DNA from: Rhizobium phaseoli | GTDB taxonomy: Bacteria > Pseudomonadota > Alphaproteobacteria > Rhizobiales > Rhizobiaceae | NCBI RefSeq assembly: GCF_003985125.1 | Contig: NZ_ML133578.1 | Coordinates: 1-64,000, forward strand | Direction of reading: 5' to 3' | Length of the DNA stretch: 64,000 nt | Part shown: one piece after another, positions 17,397 to 25,629 of the stretch | Position numbering within the stretch: the first letter of the stretch is position 1 | How the letters are laid out: every line of letters begins with the position of its first letter | Program-made: the position numbers and the translations under genes | The notes under the pieces: generated by a model | The model's database searches: none | What the model saw: the letters and a program-made list of their open reading frames with translations, nothing else | Told to the model about the DNA's origin: nothing

Positions 17397-18230
17397 ATGT
17401 CGGAATTCGGGAAGGCGGAGGGAGAGCATCTGCTCGCCTCGGGATGGTTGCAGGGCGCTATCTTCAAGTCGAACGACGTCGTCGGCGTTCCCGAGGGAAT
17501 AGAAGCCGGCACGCTGCTCGTGGTTCTCACGCAATCCTGCACCGTCGTCTCCTCGTCGCTTGATCGCGATCCGCTCGTCGAAGTTGCCGTAGTTACCGCC
17601 GAGGGAAAGGAGTACAAGCCCAAGTCCCAAGAGGCCACGGGCAAGGTGTTCAGAAAACTGAGTATTCCCCTCGGTCACGGCGAGAATCCCGAGAGCGGCA
17701 TCATTGACATCAATCGACGCTGCTTCATCCCTCGTGCCCGGTTCCTCGGTATCAAGCCTGACGGCCCGGAGGTCAGTTCGAAGACGGCCAAGGCCATCGG
17801 CGGCTGGGTAGGGAGATACTACACGCGTGTCGCCCTTCCGAATCTCCTCGTCGCGAAGGTTGAGGACATTAAGTTCACCGATGCGATCAAGAAGCTCCTC
17901 GAACGGAAGCCCGATGGCCGGGAAGAAACCTTTCACGAACTCATGACAGTCATCTTCGGCAAGTGGAAGCCCGATGACGAAGCTGGCCCCTACGTATTTG
18001 AAATAACCTTCGTTTGCTCTGAGGGACCGCTTGCGGACGATTTCCTCGAGGTTCTCGAAAAGAGGTTCCAGAAAAAGGCTCCGATCGTGATCGAGGCGGA
18101 CCTCGTCAGGATCGTCATCAAGGCGCAAGCGGCGGAGGAGGTCTATCTCAACCAGTTCAACGACTGGAATAGGCTGACCCAGTGGGATCACTTCTCGGCC
18201 CTAGACCAACAGCTGTCCAGGGATAGCTAG
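17397..18230 (+). CDS. Uncharacterised protein with LTQSC motif, third gene of operon
   Basis: A 277-residue soluble protein. Residues 24-52 read GAIFKSNDVV...GTLLVVLTQSCTVVSS, like a widespread uncharacterised family whose hallmark is a hydrophobic strand followed by (T/S)(Q/H)(D/S)C. A conserved Cys there suggests a catalytic or metal-binding role. The rest alternates strands and helices, with a conspicuous GGWVGRYYTRVALPN near residue 145. The stop lies 10 bases before in-frame remnants of a dnaE2 gene, so the operon seems to have replaced most of that gene. Confidence 0.65.
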   Translation: MSEFGKAEGEHLLASGWLQGAIFKSNDVVGVPEGIEAGTLLVVLTQSCTVVSSSLDRDPLVEVAVVTAEGKEYKPKSQEATGKVFRKLSIPLGHGENPESGIIDINRRCFIPRARFLGIKPDGPEVSSKTAKAIGGWVGRYYTRVALPNLLVAKVEDIKFTDAIKKLLERKPDGREETFHELMTVIFGKWKPDDEAGPYVFEITFVCSEGPLADDFLEVLEKRFQKKAPIVIEADLVRIVIKAQAAEEVYLNQFNDWNRLTQWDHFSALDQQLSRDS

Positions 18231-18357
18231 CCTCACCGCCTCCGGCTCGAGGGGACAACTCTTCCAAGGAGATGCAAGAACCCACCGTGACTTTGATATC
18301 CATGACGCTTGGCGGGGAAGTCGTCGAGTGGAGTTGCCCCTTAAAAACCGGACAGGA

Positions 18358-19188
18358 TCAGGTTTCTGTTTGACGGTTTAAGAACTCACGAGGCGAGCAA
18401 TACCCCAAGGCCTTGTGCGGGTGAAGGGTATTGTAGTGTTCGAACCATGAGGGCAGTTGCGCGATAACGGTCACGGCGTCCGGCACGGGGTTGACCGAGA
18501 CATAATCGCGCTTGAAGGTTTTCACGAAGGCTTCGGCCATTCCGTTCGACTGGGGGCTTCGGACGGGCGTCGAGCAAGGCTCCATGCCGATATCGATAAG
18601 CAGCGATCTGGTGTCCTTTGCGATGAAGCAGGAGCCGTTGTCCGTCAGCCATTCGATTGGCTTTGGAAGGGTGTTGATGAGACCGAAGCGGTTCTCAACA
18701 GCCGTGATGACAAGGTCCTGGACGTCCTCGCTCTTGATGCCCTCGGTTGTCGCGACATGGGCAATGGCCTCGCGGTCACAGCAGTCGAGGGCAAAGGCAA
18801 CGCGGACCTTCTCCTTGTTGTCGCAGCCGATTTCGAACCCGTCTGAACACCAGCGCAGGTTCGATTGCTCGACGGCGACGCGGCCATCGTGACGGCGCGT
18901 GTCGATTGCACCGGTATGGCGCTGAAGAAGCATGCCGTGAACCTTCATCACCCGGTAGACGCGCTTGGCATTCGGCCATGGGCGGTTTTCGCTGCGGGCT
19001 TTACGGCGCAGGATCGCGTGAACCCGGCGGTATCCGTAGGTCGGCATGTCGTCGATGACCGTCTTGATCTCATCCATCAGTTCCTGATCGGCGAGCGGCG
19101 GCCGCCCTCTGGCTCTGGAAGGACGTTGCTTCACACGTTCTGCTATGTTGGATCGGGCGACACCCAAGGTCTCGCACACCGCCGTCAT
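18358..19188 (-). CDS. IS3-family transposase OrfB (IS2-like)
   Basis: A 276-residue transposase subunit with an HTH_21 region (PTYGYRRVHAILRR) and an rve integrase core. The DDE residues sit in RWCSDGFEIGCDN (first Asp), WLTDNGSCF (second Asp) and SPQSNGMAEAFVKTFKRDYV (Glu), and the C-terminus has the usual NTLHPHKALGYCSPREF. It overlaps OrfA by 4 bases (ATGA), so the active fusion is probably produced by frameshifting. Intact. Confidence 0.92.
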   Translation of the reverse strand: MTAVCETLGVARSNIAERVKQRPSRARGRPPLADQELMDEIKTVIDDMPTYGYRRVHAILRRKARSENRPWPNAKRVYRVMKVHGMLLQRHTGAIDTRRHDGRVAVEQSNLRWCSDGFEIGCDNKEKVRVAFALDCCDREAIAHVATTEGIKSEDVQDLVITAVENRFGLINTLPKPIEWLTDNGSCFIAKDTRSLLIDIGMEPCSTPVRSPQSNGMAEAFVKTFKRDYVSVNPVPDAVTVIAQLPSWFEHYNTLHPHKALGYCSPREFLNRQTET

Positions 19189-19577
19189 CGCGAACCGTCC
19201 TTCGGCAACGAGAGCGAGCGCAACAGGTGTTTTTTTGACCCTGATGCTATCTCAAGCGCTTCTTTGAGGATTTCGCCTTCCATCGTCTTTTTGCCGAGGA
19301 GGCGCTGCAGCTCTTTCACCTGGTTCTGAAGTGCCCTGTATTCGGATGCCGGGACGACCTCTTCCTGCGATGCCGTCGCCGTCAGCGCTCCTTGCGCCGC
19401 CAATTTGCGCCAGGCGAACAACTGGTTGGGCTGAATGCCATGACGTCGGGCAACGATGCTGACCGTGACATCGGGCTCATACGTTTCCTGCACGATGGCG
19501 AGCTTCTCGCCAGTCGTCCAACGTCGGCGACGTTCGCGACCGGACAGGACTTCTATCTTAGGGATATGACTGGTCAT
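19185..19577 (-). CDS. IS3-family transposase OrfA (IS2-like)
   Basis: A 130-residue DNA-binding subunit starting MTSHIPKIEVLSGRERRRRW. It has the HTH of transposase_8 (TGEKLAIVQETYEPDVTVSI, then GIQPNQLFAWRKL) and a leucine-zipper coiled coil (ASEYRALQNQVKELQRLLGK) needed for multimerisation. It lies upstream of and overlaps OrfB. Confidence 0.9.
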   Translation of the reverse strand: MTSHIPKIEVLSGRERRRRWTTGEKLAIVQETYEPDVTVSIVARRHGIQPNQLFAWRKLAAQGALTATASQEEVVPASEYRALQNQVKELQRLLGKKTMEGEILKEALEIASGSKKHLLRSLSLPKDGSR

Positions 19578-19748
19578 AATGGGCACATTACTCCTCACAC
19601 TTAACAAGTGGGAGATCGTGTCCGGGGATTTAGGGGGCCACTACATCGAGGACGATTCGCATACCGGCCTGACGCTAAGGCGGCTGACCTTGCCCCGTTG
19701 AAATAGTCCATTTTGAAGTAAGCTCTGGCCCATTGAGAGGACCAGGGA

Positions 19749-20015
19749 ATGAAGCGCAATCGTTTCACAGACGAACAGATCATCGGCATTCTGAAGGAGC
19801 ACGAGGCTGGCACGCCGGTCTCGGAGCTTTGCCGCAAGCACGGCGTCAGCGATGCCAGCATCTATAAATGGAAGGCCAAATTCGGCGGCATGGATGTATC
19901 CGAGGCCAAGCGGCTGAAGACGCTGGAAGACGAGAACACGAAGCTGAAACGGCTCTTGGCAGACGCCATGCTCGACAATGCCGCTTTGAAAGACCTTTTG
20001 GGAAAGAAGTGGTGA
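19749..20015 (+). CDS. IS407-like transposase OrfA
   Basis: An 88-residue protein beginning MKRNRFTDEQIIGILKEHEA, the standard start of IS407-group OrfA. It contains the transposase_8 HTH (ELCRKHGVSDASIYKWKAKF) and a C-terminal leucine-zipper coiled coil ending DNAALKDLLGKKW. It overlaps OrfB by a few bases, compatible with programmed frameshifting to give OrfAB. Intact. Confidence 0.92.
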   Translation: MKRNRFTDEQIIGILKEHEAGTPVSELCRKHGVSDASIYKWKAKFGGMDVSEAKRLKTLEDENTKLKRLLADAMLDNAALKDLLGKKW

Positions 20016-20938
20016 CGCCCGCAACAAGGCGGAAAGCTGTCGCTCATCTGACGGATCACCACCAGATGAGCGAACGGCGGGCGTGTAAAGCCATCGGCTT
20101 TTGCCGGATGACGATCCGTTACGAAACCAGGCGCAGCGATGACCATGACCTTCGCGAGCGGATGAAGGCGCTGGCGCATGAACGCCGCCGCTTTGGATAT
20201 CGACGCCTTCATGTGCTGCTCAGGCGCGAAGGCCACATTGTGAACCACAAACGGCTCTTCCGGCTCTATCGGGAAGAGAAGCTGACGGTGCGCAAGCGCG
20301 GCGGTCGGAAACGAGCGACAGGCACACGAGCACCGATGCTGATCCCGCTTGCCGCCAATGATCGCTGGTCACTGGACTTCGTGTCGGATCAGCTCACCGA
20401 TGGTCGCAGGTTCCGGGTGCTTACGGTCGTCGACGATTGCACCAGGGAATGCCTGGGCCTCGTCGCCGATACGTCCCTTTCCGGCCTGCGGGTTGCCCGT
20501 GAGCTGGATCGGATCATCGAGAGACGAGGCAAGCCGAAGATGATCGTCAGCGACAATGGCAGTGAGTTCACCAGCAACGCCATCCTGCAATGGACGGATC
20601 GGACCAAGGTGGAATGGCACTACATCGCACCGGGCAAACCGATCCAGAACGCCTTCATCGAAAGCTTCAATGGGCGGCTGAGAGACGAGTTCCTGAATGA
20701 AACGCTCTTCTCGTCACTGCCCCATGCTCGATCAGCGCTTTCAAACTGGCGCAGCGATTACAACGATCATCGACCGCATTCTGGCCTCGGCTGGCTGACA
20801 CCTGCCGAGTTCGCTCAGACAATCAACCCGCGACGTGATGCGGTGCTGCGCAGCCGGAATGGCTCCGCACCGCAACCCGCCGCTACCGCCCCGAATACAG
20901 CAACCCAAAACCGCTGGAGCGAACTCAAAACTGGATAA
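20012..20938 (+). CDS. IS407-like transposase OrfB
   Basis: About 308 residues after the OrfA overlap; the open frame extends further upstream inside orfA, as expected for a frameshift product. It carries HTH_21 (RRRFGYRRLHVLLRREGH) and the rve core with DDE residues in WSLDFVSDQL (Asp), VSDNGSEFTSN (Asp) and IESFNGRLRDEFLNE (Glu). The C-terminal NDHRPHSGLGWLTPAEF is typical. Intact. Confidence 0.92.
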   Translation: MTPATRRKAVAHLTDHHQMSERRACKAIGFCRMTIRYETRRSDDHDLRERMKALAHERRRFGYRRLHVLLRREGHIVNHKRLFRLYREEKLTVRKRGGRKRATGTRAPMLIPLAANDRWSLDFVSDQLTDGRRFRVLTVVDDCTRECLGLVADTSLSGLRVARELDRIIERRGKPKMIVSDNGSEFTSNAILQWTDRTKVEWHYIAPGKPIQNAFIESFNGRLRDEFLNETLFSSLPHARSALSNWRSDYNDHRPHSGLGWLTPAEFAQTINPRRDAVLRSRNGSAPQPAATAPNTATQNRWSELKTG

Positions 20939-21184
20939 AACTTGGGGGCAAGGTCACGGCATCCGGTCAGTTTTCTGCGCCGTGAACTCGCGAGGAGGAG
21001 CATTGTCACCTGTGCCGAAGCGATGGGCCAGAGGGATGGTCGATGGCTGATGACGGCCGGGCTCGTTCTCCCGGCCTAGGCGCAAGCGAAAACAGTGGAA
21101 AGCGATTACCCCTCATTGCCAGCATTCGTCGTGCAGGCCGAATGGGCGGCCGATCACCCTGATGTCGCCGTCAGTGCCCAAAGG

Positions 21185-21721
21185 TCAGAGTTCCCTGACG
21201 TACTTCACCAACTCGAGCGCGTCTTTAAGGATTGAAAGGTCTGTCTTGTCATCGTCGAACTTGTCGTATGGCCAAACAACGATCCGGCTGACAAGCACCT
21301 TGCCCTTTAACATTTGCGCGATGTATCCGCCGCCGACACACCCGTCTTCGCCAGTCTCGATCGCCTTGTTTCTATCGACGCGCAGGAACGCCGTTCGGCC
21401 GGGATAGTCATGCCCGGGAAGGCAGATTTCGGTAGGTCGATCAGTGGTGTCGAAACCCACCAGAACCCGCTCGAAGACATCGTAGGTCCCGCAGTTCTTG
21501 TCATCGTTGATAGGATCGACCTTGCAGCTGACAACCCAGATGACCCCGTCCTTCGCCACAGTGGCGGTCTTGTCCGGCATGATCCTGTATTCCGCTCCGC
21601 TCGGAGTTGTCCCCGTTCGGATGCCCTTTTCTACGGTATGTTCGTTCGGATACCAGCTACCCGCCGCCGCGTTGGAAGCAGCGACGAGTAAGCCGCCGAA
21701 GATTGCTAGGGTTTTCCTCAC
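21185..21721 (-). CDS. Secreted hypothetical protein (178 aa)
   Basis: The start chosen is a GTG giving VRKTLAIFGGLLVAASNAAA, a clear signal peptide, 10 bases after the stop of the upstream gene; a longer frame from 21811 has a leader that does not look natural. The mature protein has two or more Cys pairs (VVSCKVDPINDDKNCGTYDV, EICLPGHD, EDGCVGGG), suggesting a disulphide-bonded periplasmic fold. No family is recognised. It ends the minus-strand series that contains the Hxs-TerY genes. Confidence 0.65.
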   Translation of the reverse strand: MRKTLAIFGGLLVAASNAAAGSWYPNEHTVEKGIRTGTTPSGAEYRIMPDKTATVAKDGVIWVVSCKVDPINDDKNCGTYDVFERVLVGFDTTDRPTEICLPGHDYPGRTAFLRVDRNKAIETGEDGCVGGGYIAQMLKGKVLVSRIVVWPYDKFDDDKTDLSILKDALELVKYVREL

Positions 21722-21731
21722 CGCGGCGGCC

Positions 21732-22043
21732 TTAAAGACTGCACTCGGCGACGCTCGCACCGCTGGCGGGAGACACAATCCGAAGCATCCAGCCTGGCGC
21801 GAAATGGGCACCGACCTGATGCATCTGGCTGGCGGCTCCAGAGCAGAATGTCCGCGCCTCGCTTGCGACCATGTTGATGGTCATGGTCACGGTGTGGCTG
21901 GCGGTGGAAACGGTGCAAACCATAGGAAGCCCTGTATTCTCCATCGCGGAGCACATGCGGTATGCGTGATCAGTGCTCTCATCGGCAAAGGACGTCGTAG
22001 GAGAAGTAATGGCGGCGGCAAGGATTAGCGAAACGAACCTCAA
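21732..22043 (-). CDS. Small secreted hypothetical protein
   Basis: About 103 residues if translation starts at the TTG at 22043 (LRFVSLILAAAITSPTTSFA), which puts a signal peptide at the N-terminus and is preceded by a G-rich stretch. A longer frame starts at 22112 but would pass through the hairpin at 22050-22078. The mature part has four Cys (MCSAM, VCTV, FCSGA, ECSL) and ends just before the next secreted-protein gene. Unknown function; probable periplasmic location. Confidence 0.55.
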   Translation of the reverse strand: MRFVSLILAAAITSPTTSFADESTDHAYRMCSAMENTGLPMVCTVSTASHTVTMTINMVASEARTFCSGAASQMHQVGAHFAPGWMLRIVSPASGASVAECSL

Positions 22044-22049
22044 GTAACC

Positions 22050-22078
22050 CCCCAGAAAAAAACATGCCACTTCTGGGG
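22050..22078 (-). terminator. Hairpin after the Hxs/TerY gene run
   Basis: An 8-bp perfect stem, CCCCAGAA with TTCTGGGG, around a 13-base loop. It lies 150 bases beyond the SH3 gene stop, just before the two small secreted genes. There is no run of T after the stem on the minus strand, so it may be a weak terminator or an mRNA-processing hairpin. Confidence 0.45.
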
Positions 22079-22230
22079 TTATGCAAAATCTGCGAGGATT
22101 CGCCAATACCACTTTGAACGAAGATGCACCGGGAATGTCAGCGAGTTAACGTCGACATCAAATCCATCGCCGCCGGGCACCGGCATCGGATTTGCGGCCG
22201 TCTCGATTTTAATTTCGGGCTCTCAGCTCA

Positions 22231-22944
22231 TCAGTTCTTCGCTCTCACAAACGTTCCGTTGATCCACCCTTCGGCGCTCGAGGCCATCGACCTTACGCGC
22301 CACCATTTTCCCGATCGCTCAAGCACGACCAACTCGGTCCCCTTCGCCATCGTCTCGACCTTCAAGTACTCAGGACCCGGACCCTCGCGCAGATTTAGGT
22401 CGGTAGTCGTAAGCGCGCGGTCTTTCCTATTGGGTTCATCGGTTTCGTCGCCCACTGGCACTGCGGTCGGCTGATCGAAAATCTTAGGCTGCGGAGCAAT
22501 CTCTCTTGTCTGGAGTGACGGAAGTGACGCGTCGCTCGCGGTGGTAGCTGTCTGTTCCGTAGTCGCGGCAGCCTTGGGTGTTGCCAGTGCGGCTTCCATC
22601 GCACGATCGAAGGCCACCTGAAAGTCAGCATCGATGGAGCGGGTTTCCGCCGTGCGGTCGCTGCCCGATGAACTTTCCGTCGTCGATGGTGACAGAGTTG
22701 CCGGCACGGAACCGACCGTCCGGGTGGTAGACTGGTGCACAGGCGAAGGCGACGGTTCTACCAAAGTCGGTTGGGAGGGCGTCAGAGATGACGACGGGAA
22801 AACAGGCTTCGTGTTGGTGGATTCTGAATAGGTTGATCCCGGGTACGTCGAGGAGCGGTGGGATTTGGAGGTCGAGTTCGCGATGACGACGGCAGCGACC
22901 GTCATCCCCACAATGATCCAAAACCGCTTGTACGATGAGGACAT
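22231..22944 (-). CDS. Membrane-anchored SH3 (SH3_3) protein
   Basis: A 237-residue protein starting 7 bases after the kinase stop. Residues 8-23 are a membrane anchor (FWIIVGMTVAAVVIAN). A long Ser/Thr/Pro-rich linker follows, and residues about 178-237 form a bacterial SH3 domain: LNLREGPGPEYLKVETMAKG, VVLERSGKWWRV, AEGWINGTFV. Such domains bind cell-wall peptides or proteins in the periplasm. Just after the anchor it carries KSHRSSTYPGSTYSES, with one His-Arg-Ser triplet and Ser/Tyr context like the HxsA repeat. It is probably the last gene of the hxs-TerY operon. Confidence 0.85.
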   Translation of the reverse strand: MSSSYKRFWIIVGMTVAAVVIANSTSKSHRSSTYPGSTYSESTNTKPVFPSSSLTPSQPTLVEPSPSPVHQSTTRTVGSVPATLSPSTTESSSGSDRTAETRSIDADFQVAFDRAMEAALATPKAAATTEQTATTASDASLPSLQTREIAPQPKIFDQPTAVPVGDETDEPNRKDRALTTTDLNLREGPGPEYLKVETMAKGTELVVLERSGKWWRVRSMASSAEGWINGTFVRAKN

Positions 22945-22951
22945 GACGATC

Positions 22952-24862
22952 CTATCCGATGTCCAGTTCAACCTGCTTCAGTCTGGTGTAGGCGTCAATC
23001 AGCTGTTGTGGCGGCTTGGTCCGCAATGCGTGTGCGGTGTCGACAAGGTTTTTGAGGTCCGCGGTCGCCTTGAGCAGATCACGTTCGATTTCAGCACGCT
23101 GCTTTGCAATCTCACTTTTGACGGCTTGGACGGCCGCGGGGTCCGTTGGGATGGAGGCGTTGAAGACGAATTTGCGCTCGACCGATCGTGCCCAGCCTTC
23201 GATATCGCTGGCCAATGAAGGACCGAAACCCGGGACAGCCGTTACGGATCGCTCCCGCACATCCAGCGCGCTTTCGAAACCATAGGAGGCGAGGGTCGCC
23301 TTGCGGCCCGGGCCCACACGGGGGATTTTCGCACGGTCGATAAGATGCGAATCCATATGCTTATCCAGCTGTAGCTGCCGTTTTTTTTGCTCCAGAGCAG
23401 CCAGTTTTTCTCGCTCCTTGGCAGGAAGGCCAGAGTGCGTCGCTCCCAGTGCGATATAGTGGCTCCGGCGGGCCTCAAACGTCTCCGGTCCGGCCTTTTT
23501 AACCCAGTTCTTATGTTGCTCCTCCCAGCCGGCCTTTGCCCCATTGAGTTCCGAAGCGAACTTCGCCTTGAGATCGAGCGACCTCGCTGCGATCACAATA
23601 GCGCCGAGCGCAAGAGCGAAGCCCCAAAAGCCGCTGACTTGCGACATCAGATAAAGGCCGACGCCTACCGCGATCACGCCCGCTACGACTGTGGCGTTGC
23701 GTTCATTCCTTGCCGACTTCGCGGTCTGGGACATGGTTAGACCGTGAAGTGGCCCGATCACCGACTCAGCACTCGGCGGGGAGGGCGGAGCGGGCATGGT
23801 TTTGATCGCGTTTAGCAACTGCCCGATATCCATGATGGGAGCGGCGGGCGAGAAGTGGGCGGGGAATAGGGACCGCCCCATAGTTTTTTCCAGCTTGCAC
23901 CAAGGGCAGGAGTCAAGTTCACGCTTGTAGGCATGAGACTTGTCGACGGTGCAGACGGCGAGGGTGGCTTCGACGCCTTTCAGGATCACAGACCAGGATG
24001 CGGCCGTCGGGCGACCTCCAGGCTGTCGCGCGGGAGGCATAAACGCCGCCTCGAATGCCTTGCGCACATCCTCGCCGTAGTCGCCGAGGCCCGGCACGAA
24101 CGGTGGTGGCTCCATCATCGTCTCGGCTTTGCGGGCGCTGTAGGCAAAGCGGCCAGCCCCAATGGCGGTCTTGATGTCCATGTCACCCTTGCCGAGGTAT
24201 CGGCCGGCAAAGGGATGGCGGCCCAGAAAAAGGAGCTGGAAGATCAGGACGGCGAGGCCGAAGTTATCGTGATTGGGTGTTCGGTCGACCTTGTCGAAGG
24301 ACGCCCCCTGGAGTTCGGGTGGAGTATATTCGGCGACCCCAACCAGGGAGCGATAGGTGTTCGATCCCGATCGGTACTGGAATGAATCGCTGTCGATCAG
24401 CGTAACCAACGCCTTGTTGGAAACGAGAATTCCCGAGTGATTGATGTCACCGATAACGCATCCGGTTGAGTGAATGCTCGCGACGGCATTCGCCAGATTG
24501 ATCGCTGACCTCAACAGGAATTTGGAATCCGCCGTCGGGAACTCCGTCTTCCGGCTGCCCGGGCCATAGAGATCGTGCACGCTCTTGAAGCCGGCAACTT
24601 TCTTCATCGTGAAACCGAGAAACTCACCGGATGGTGACTTGAGGGTTTCGATGGGGAAAGCCACGTAGTCCGATCGGGTGTGAAGCCGATCGGCCACCAT
24701 AACGTTGACCTTGTCGCGGCGGTCCTTTGCCTTACCGGGATTGTAAATTTTGGCCGCGATGTCGGCGGCTTCCACGATGTGGTGCACCGCGCCTTCACCA
24801 CCCTTGCCGAGGGTAGCCCCTAACGTCAGACGCCTGCCATCCGAACAGATCACCGTGGTCAC
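22952..24862 (-). CDS. Ser/Thr kinase-like protein with TM and HhH (TerY triad)
   Basis: A 636-residue protein starting at a GTG that overlaps the PP2C stop (GTGA). The kinase domain spans about 10-300: Gly-rich loop GKGGEG (19-24), Lys in AAKIY (38), the catalytic-loop equivalent GDINHSG (D139) and LIDSDSF (157-159) in place of DFG. A Cys cluster follows (CTVDKSH..., CPWCK, about 312-332), then two hydrophobic segments (about 385-427), a coiled coil and a helix-hairpin-helix (KIPRVGPGRKATLASYGF, AVPGFGPSLASDIEGW). This is the kinase of the TerY phosphorylation triad, with phosphatase and vWA partners directly upstream. Confidence 0.88.
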   Translation of the reverse strand: MTTVICSDGRRLTLGATLGKGGEGAVHHIVEAADIAAKIYNPGKAKDRRDKVNVMVADRLHTRSDYVAFPIETLKSPSGEFLGFTMKKVAGFKSVHDLYGPGSRKTEFPTADSKFLLRSAINLANAVASIHSTGCVIGDINHSGILVSNKALVTLIDSDSFQYRSGSNTYRSLVGVAEYTPPELQGASFDKVDRTPNHDNFGLAVLIFQLLFLGRHPFAGRYLGKGDMDIKTAIGAGRFAYSARKAETMMEPPPFVPGLGDYGEDVRKAFEAAFMPPARQPGGRPTAASWSVILKGVEATLAVCTVDKSHAYKRELDSCPWCKLEKTMGRSLFPAHFSPAAPIMDIGQLLNAIKTMPAPPSPPSAESVIGPLHGLTMSQTAKSARNERNATVVAGVIAVGVGLYLMSQVSGFWGFALALGAIVIAARSLDLKAKFASELNGAKAGWEEQHKNWVKKAGPETFEARRSHYIALGATHSGLPAKEREKLAALEQKKRQLQLDKHMDSHLIDRAKIPRVGPGRKATLASYGFESALDVRERSVTAVPGFGPSLASDIEGWARSVERKFVFNASIPTDPAAVQAVKSEIAKQRAEIERDLLKATADLKNLVDTAHALRTKPPQQLIDAYTRLKQVELDIG

Positions 24863-25629
24863 GTGCGCAGCCCCAGAATTAGAGACTTGTCGTCATCCGT
24901 GCGCTCGCAGACGTTTGCGCTGTCGAGATAATCCCTGAGCGCAAGCGACAGAGCCTTGTCGACAGTTTCGGCAGCCGACGTCTTCAGAGGAGTCAGCATC
25001 CGATTGAAGAAGGGACCATGCGCAGTCTTCGATACATGATCGAGTACCAATCGCTCAATACCGTCGGAGAACACCGCGAATTCGGCGACACGGCCCTCGA
25101 TCCAAACGATCTCCAGGCGGGGCTGGGGGTCGTCGGTCACGAACGAGGTCGTCGATGCATATTCTCCCTGGTAGGGCCAGGACGGTACCTCCCATTCTTC
25201 GGAATCCTCACGCCTGACCACCGCCGCGCCGTCACCGACGTGAATCACAACAGACCGATCTTCCGCCACCAAAAGGGCAACCAGTGTAGCTGCGAAATCT
25301 CTCGGCCGCGCTTCTGCCGTCCTTGCTTTCTGATTTATCGCCTCTCGGATCGCATCGACCCAATCCCAGACGACCTCCTCGTCCAAGTCGTCGAGGGCAG
25401 ACCGAGTAAGGAAATCGCGGCAGGCCTTGAGGAAGCTAACGCACACGGTCCGTGATCCGAATTCCGCTAACGACGCGCTCCCAGCGCCGTCGGAAACGAC
25501 CGCGGCCATAACAGGCCCATCCTGTGTAAGAAACAGCTTGGCGCAGGCGTAGTCCTGGCACGGCGTATCCGTTTTCAAATGGGAGGTGCCGATCGCTCGG
25601 GCACCCGCCCAGCGCCACACTCCATTCAT
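24859..25629 (-). CDS. PP2C-family protein phosphatase (TerY triad)
   Basis: A 256-residue PP2C enzyme. The ATG (MNGVWRWAGARAIGTSHLKT) overlaps the vWA gene stop by ATGA, so this start is chosen over one 15 bases upstream. Metal-binding motifs are CQDYA (Asp about 28), VSDGAGSA (DGxG), VIHVGDGAA and VFSDGIERL. It should dephosphorylate Ser/Thr on the partner kinase or its targets. It lies between the vWA and kinase genes, the order of the known TerY-P defence cassette. Confidence 0.9.
   Translation of the reverse strand: MNGVWRWAGARAIGTSHLKTDTPCQDYACAKLFLTQDGPVMAAVVSDGAGSASLAEFGSRTVCVSFLKACRDFLTRSALDDLDEEVVWDWVDAIREAINQKARTAEARPRDFAATLVALLVAEDRSVVIHVGDGAAVVRREDSEEWEVPSWPYQGEYASTTSFVTDDPQPRLEIVWIEGRVAEFAVFSDGIERLVLDHVSKTAHGPFFNRMLTPLKTSAAETVDKALSLALRDYLDSANVCERTDDDKSLILGLRT

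Larger units (their letters stand above)
18329..19645 (-). mobile_element. IS3-family element, IS2-like group (complete, 1317 bp)
   Basis: Terminal inverted repeats are imperfect: the left end reads TGGAGTTGCCCCTTAAAAAC and the right end, on the other strand, TGTAGTGGCCCCCTAAATCC; both continue CCGGACA. The flanks carry an exact 5-bp target duplication, TCGAG, at 18324-18328 and 19646-19650, as expected for IS2-type elements. It encodes OrfA and OrfB, transcribed on the minus strand. It interrupts the dnaE2 remnant. A truncated relative lies at 40962-42066. Confidence 0.93.
19685..20956 (+). mobile_element. IS3-family element, IS407-like group (complete, 1272 bp)
   Basis: The ends are inverted repeats starting TGACCTTGCCCC on each side (19685-19696 and, on the other strand, 20945-20956). 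The flanks share an exact 4-bp duplication CGGC (19681-19684 and 20957-20960), the length made by IS407-group elements. It encodes overlapping OrfA and OrfB. It inserted only 35 bases from the neighbouring IS2-like element, in the same dnaE2 remnant. Confidence 0.93.
18240..21078 (+). pseudogene. dnaE2: dnaE2 3' remnant split by two insertion sequences
   Basis: Three exons of one broken gene: 18240-18328, 19646-19684 and 20957-21078. Joined after removing both insertion sequences and one copy of each target duplication, they read EMQEPTVTLISMTLGGEVVE, then DDSHTGLTLR, then RHPVSFLRRELARRSIVTCA and EAMGQRDGRWLMTAGLVLPA followed by a stop. This aligns without gaps to the intact DnaE2 of this window (EQQEPTVELRQMTQGHNVV..., then HTGLTLREHPVSFLRKEL). 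It is a fragment of error-prone polymerase III alpha, lacking the N-terminal catalytic part and the extreme C-terminus. Confidence 0.85.

Noticed and set aside
16761..18191. 476-codon minus-strand frame opposite the HTH and LTQSC genes
   Set aside because: It is an exact shadow of two convincing plus-strand genes; no start signal or motif.
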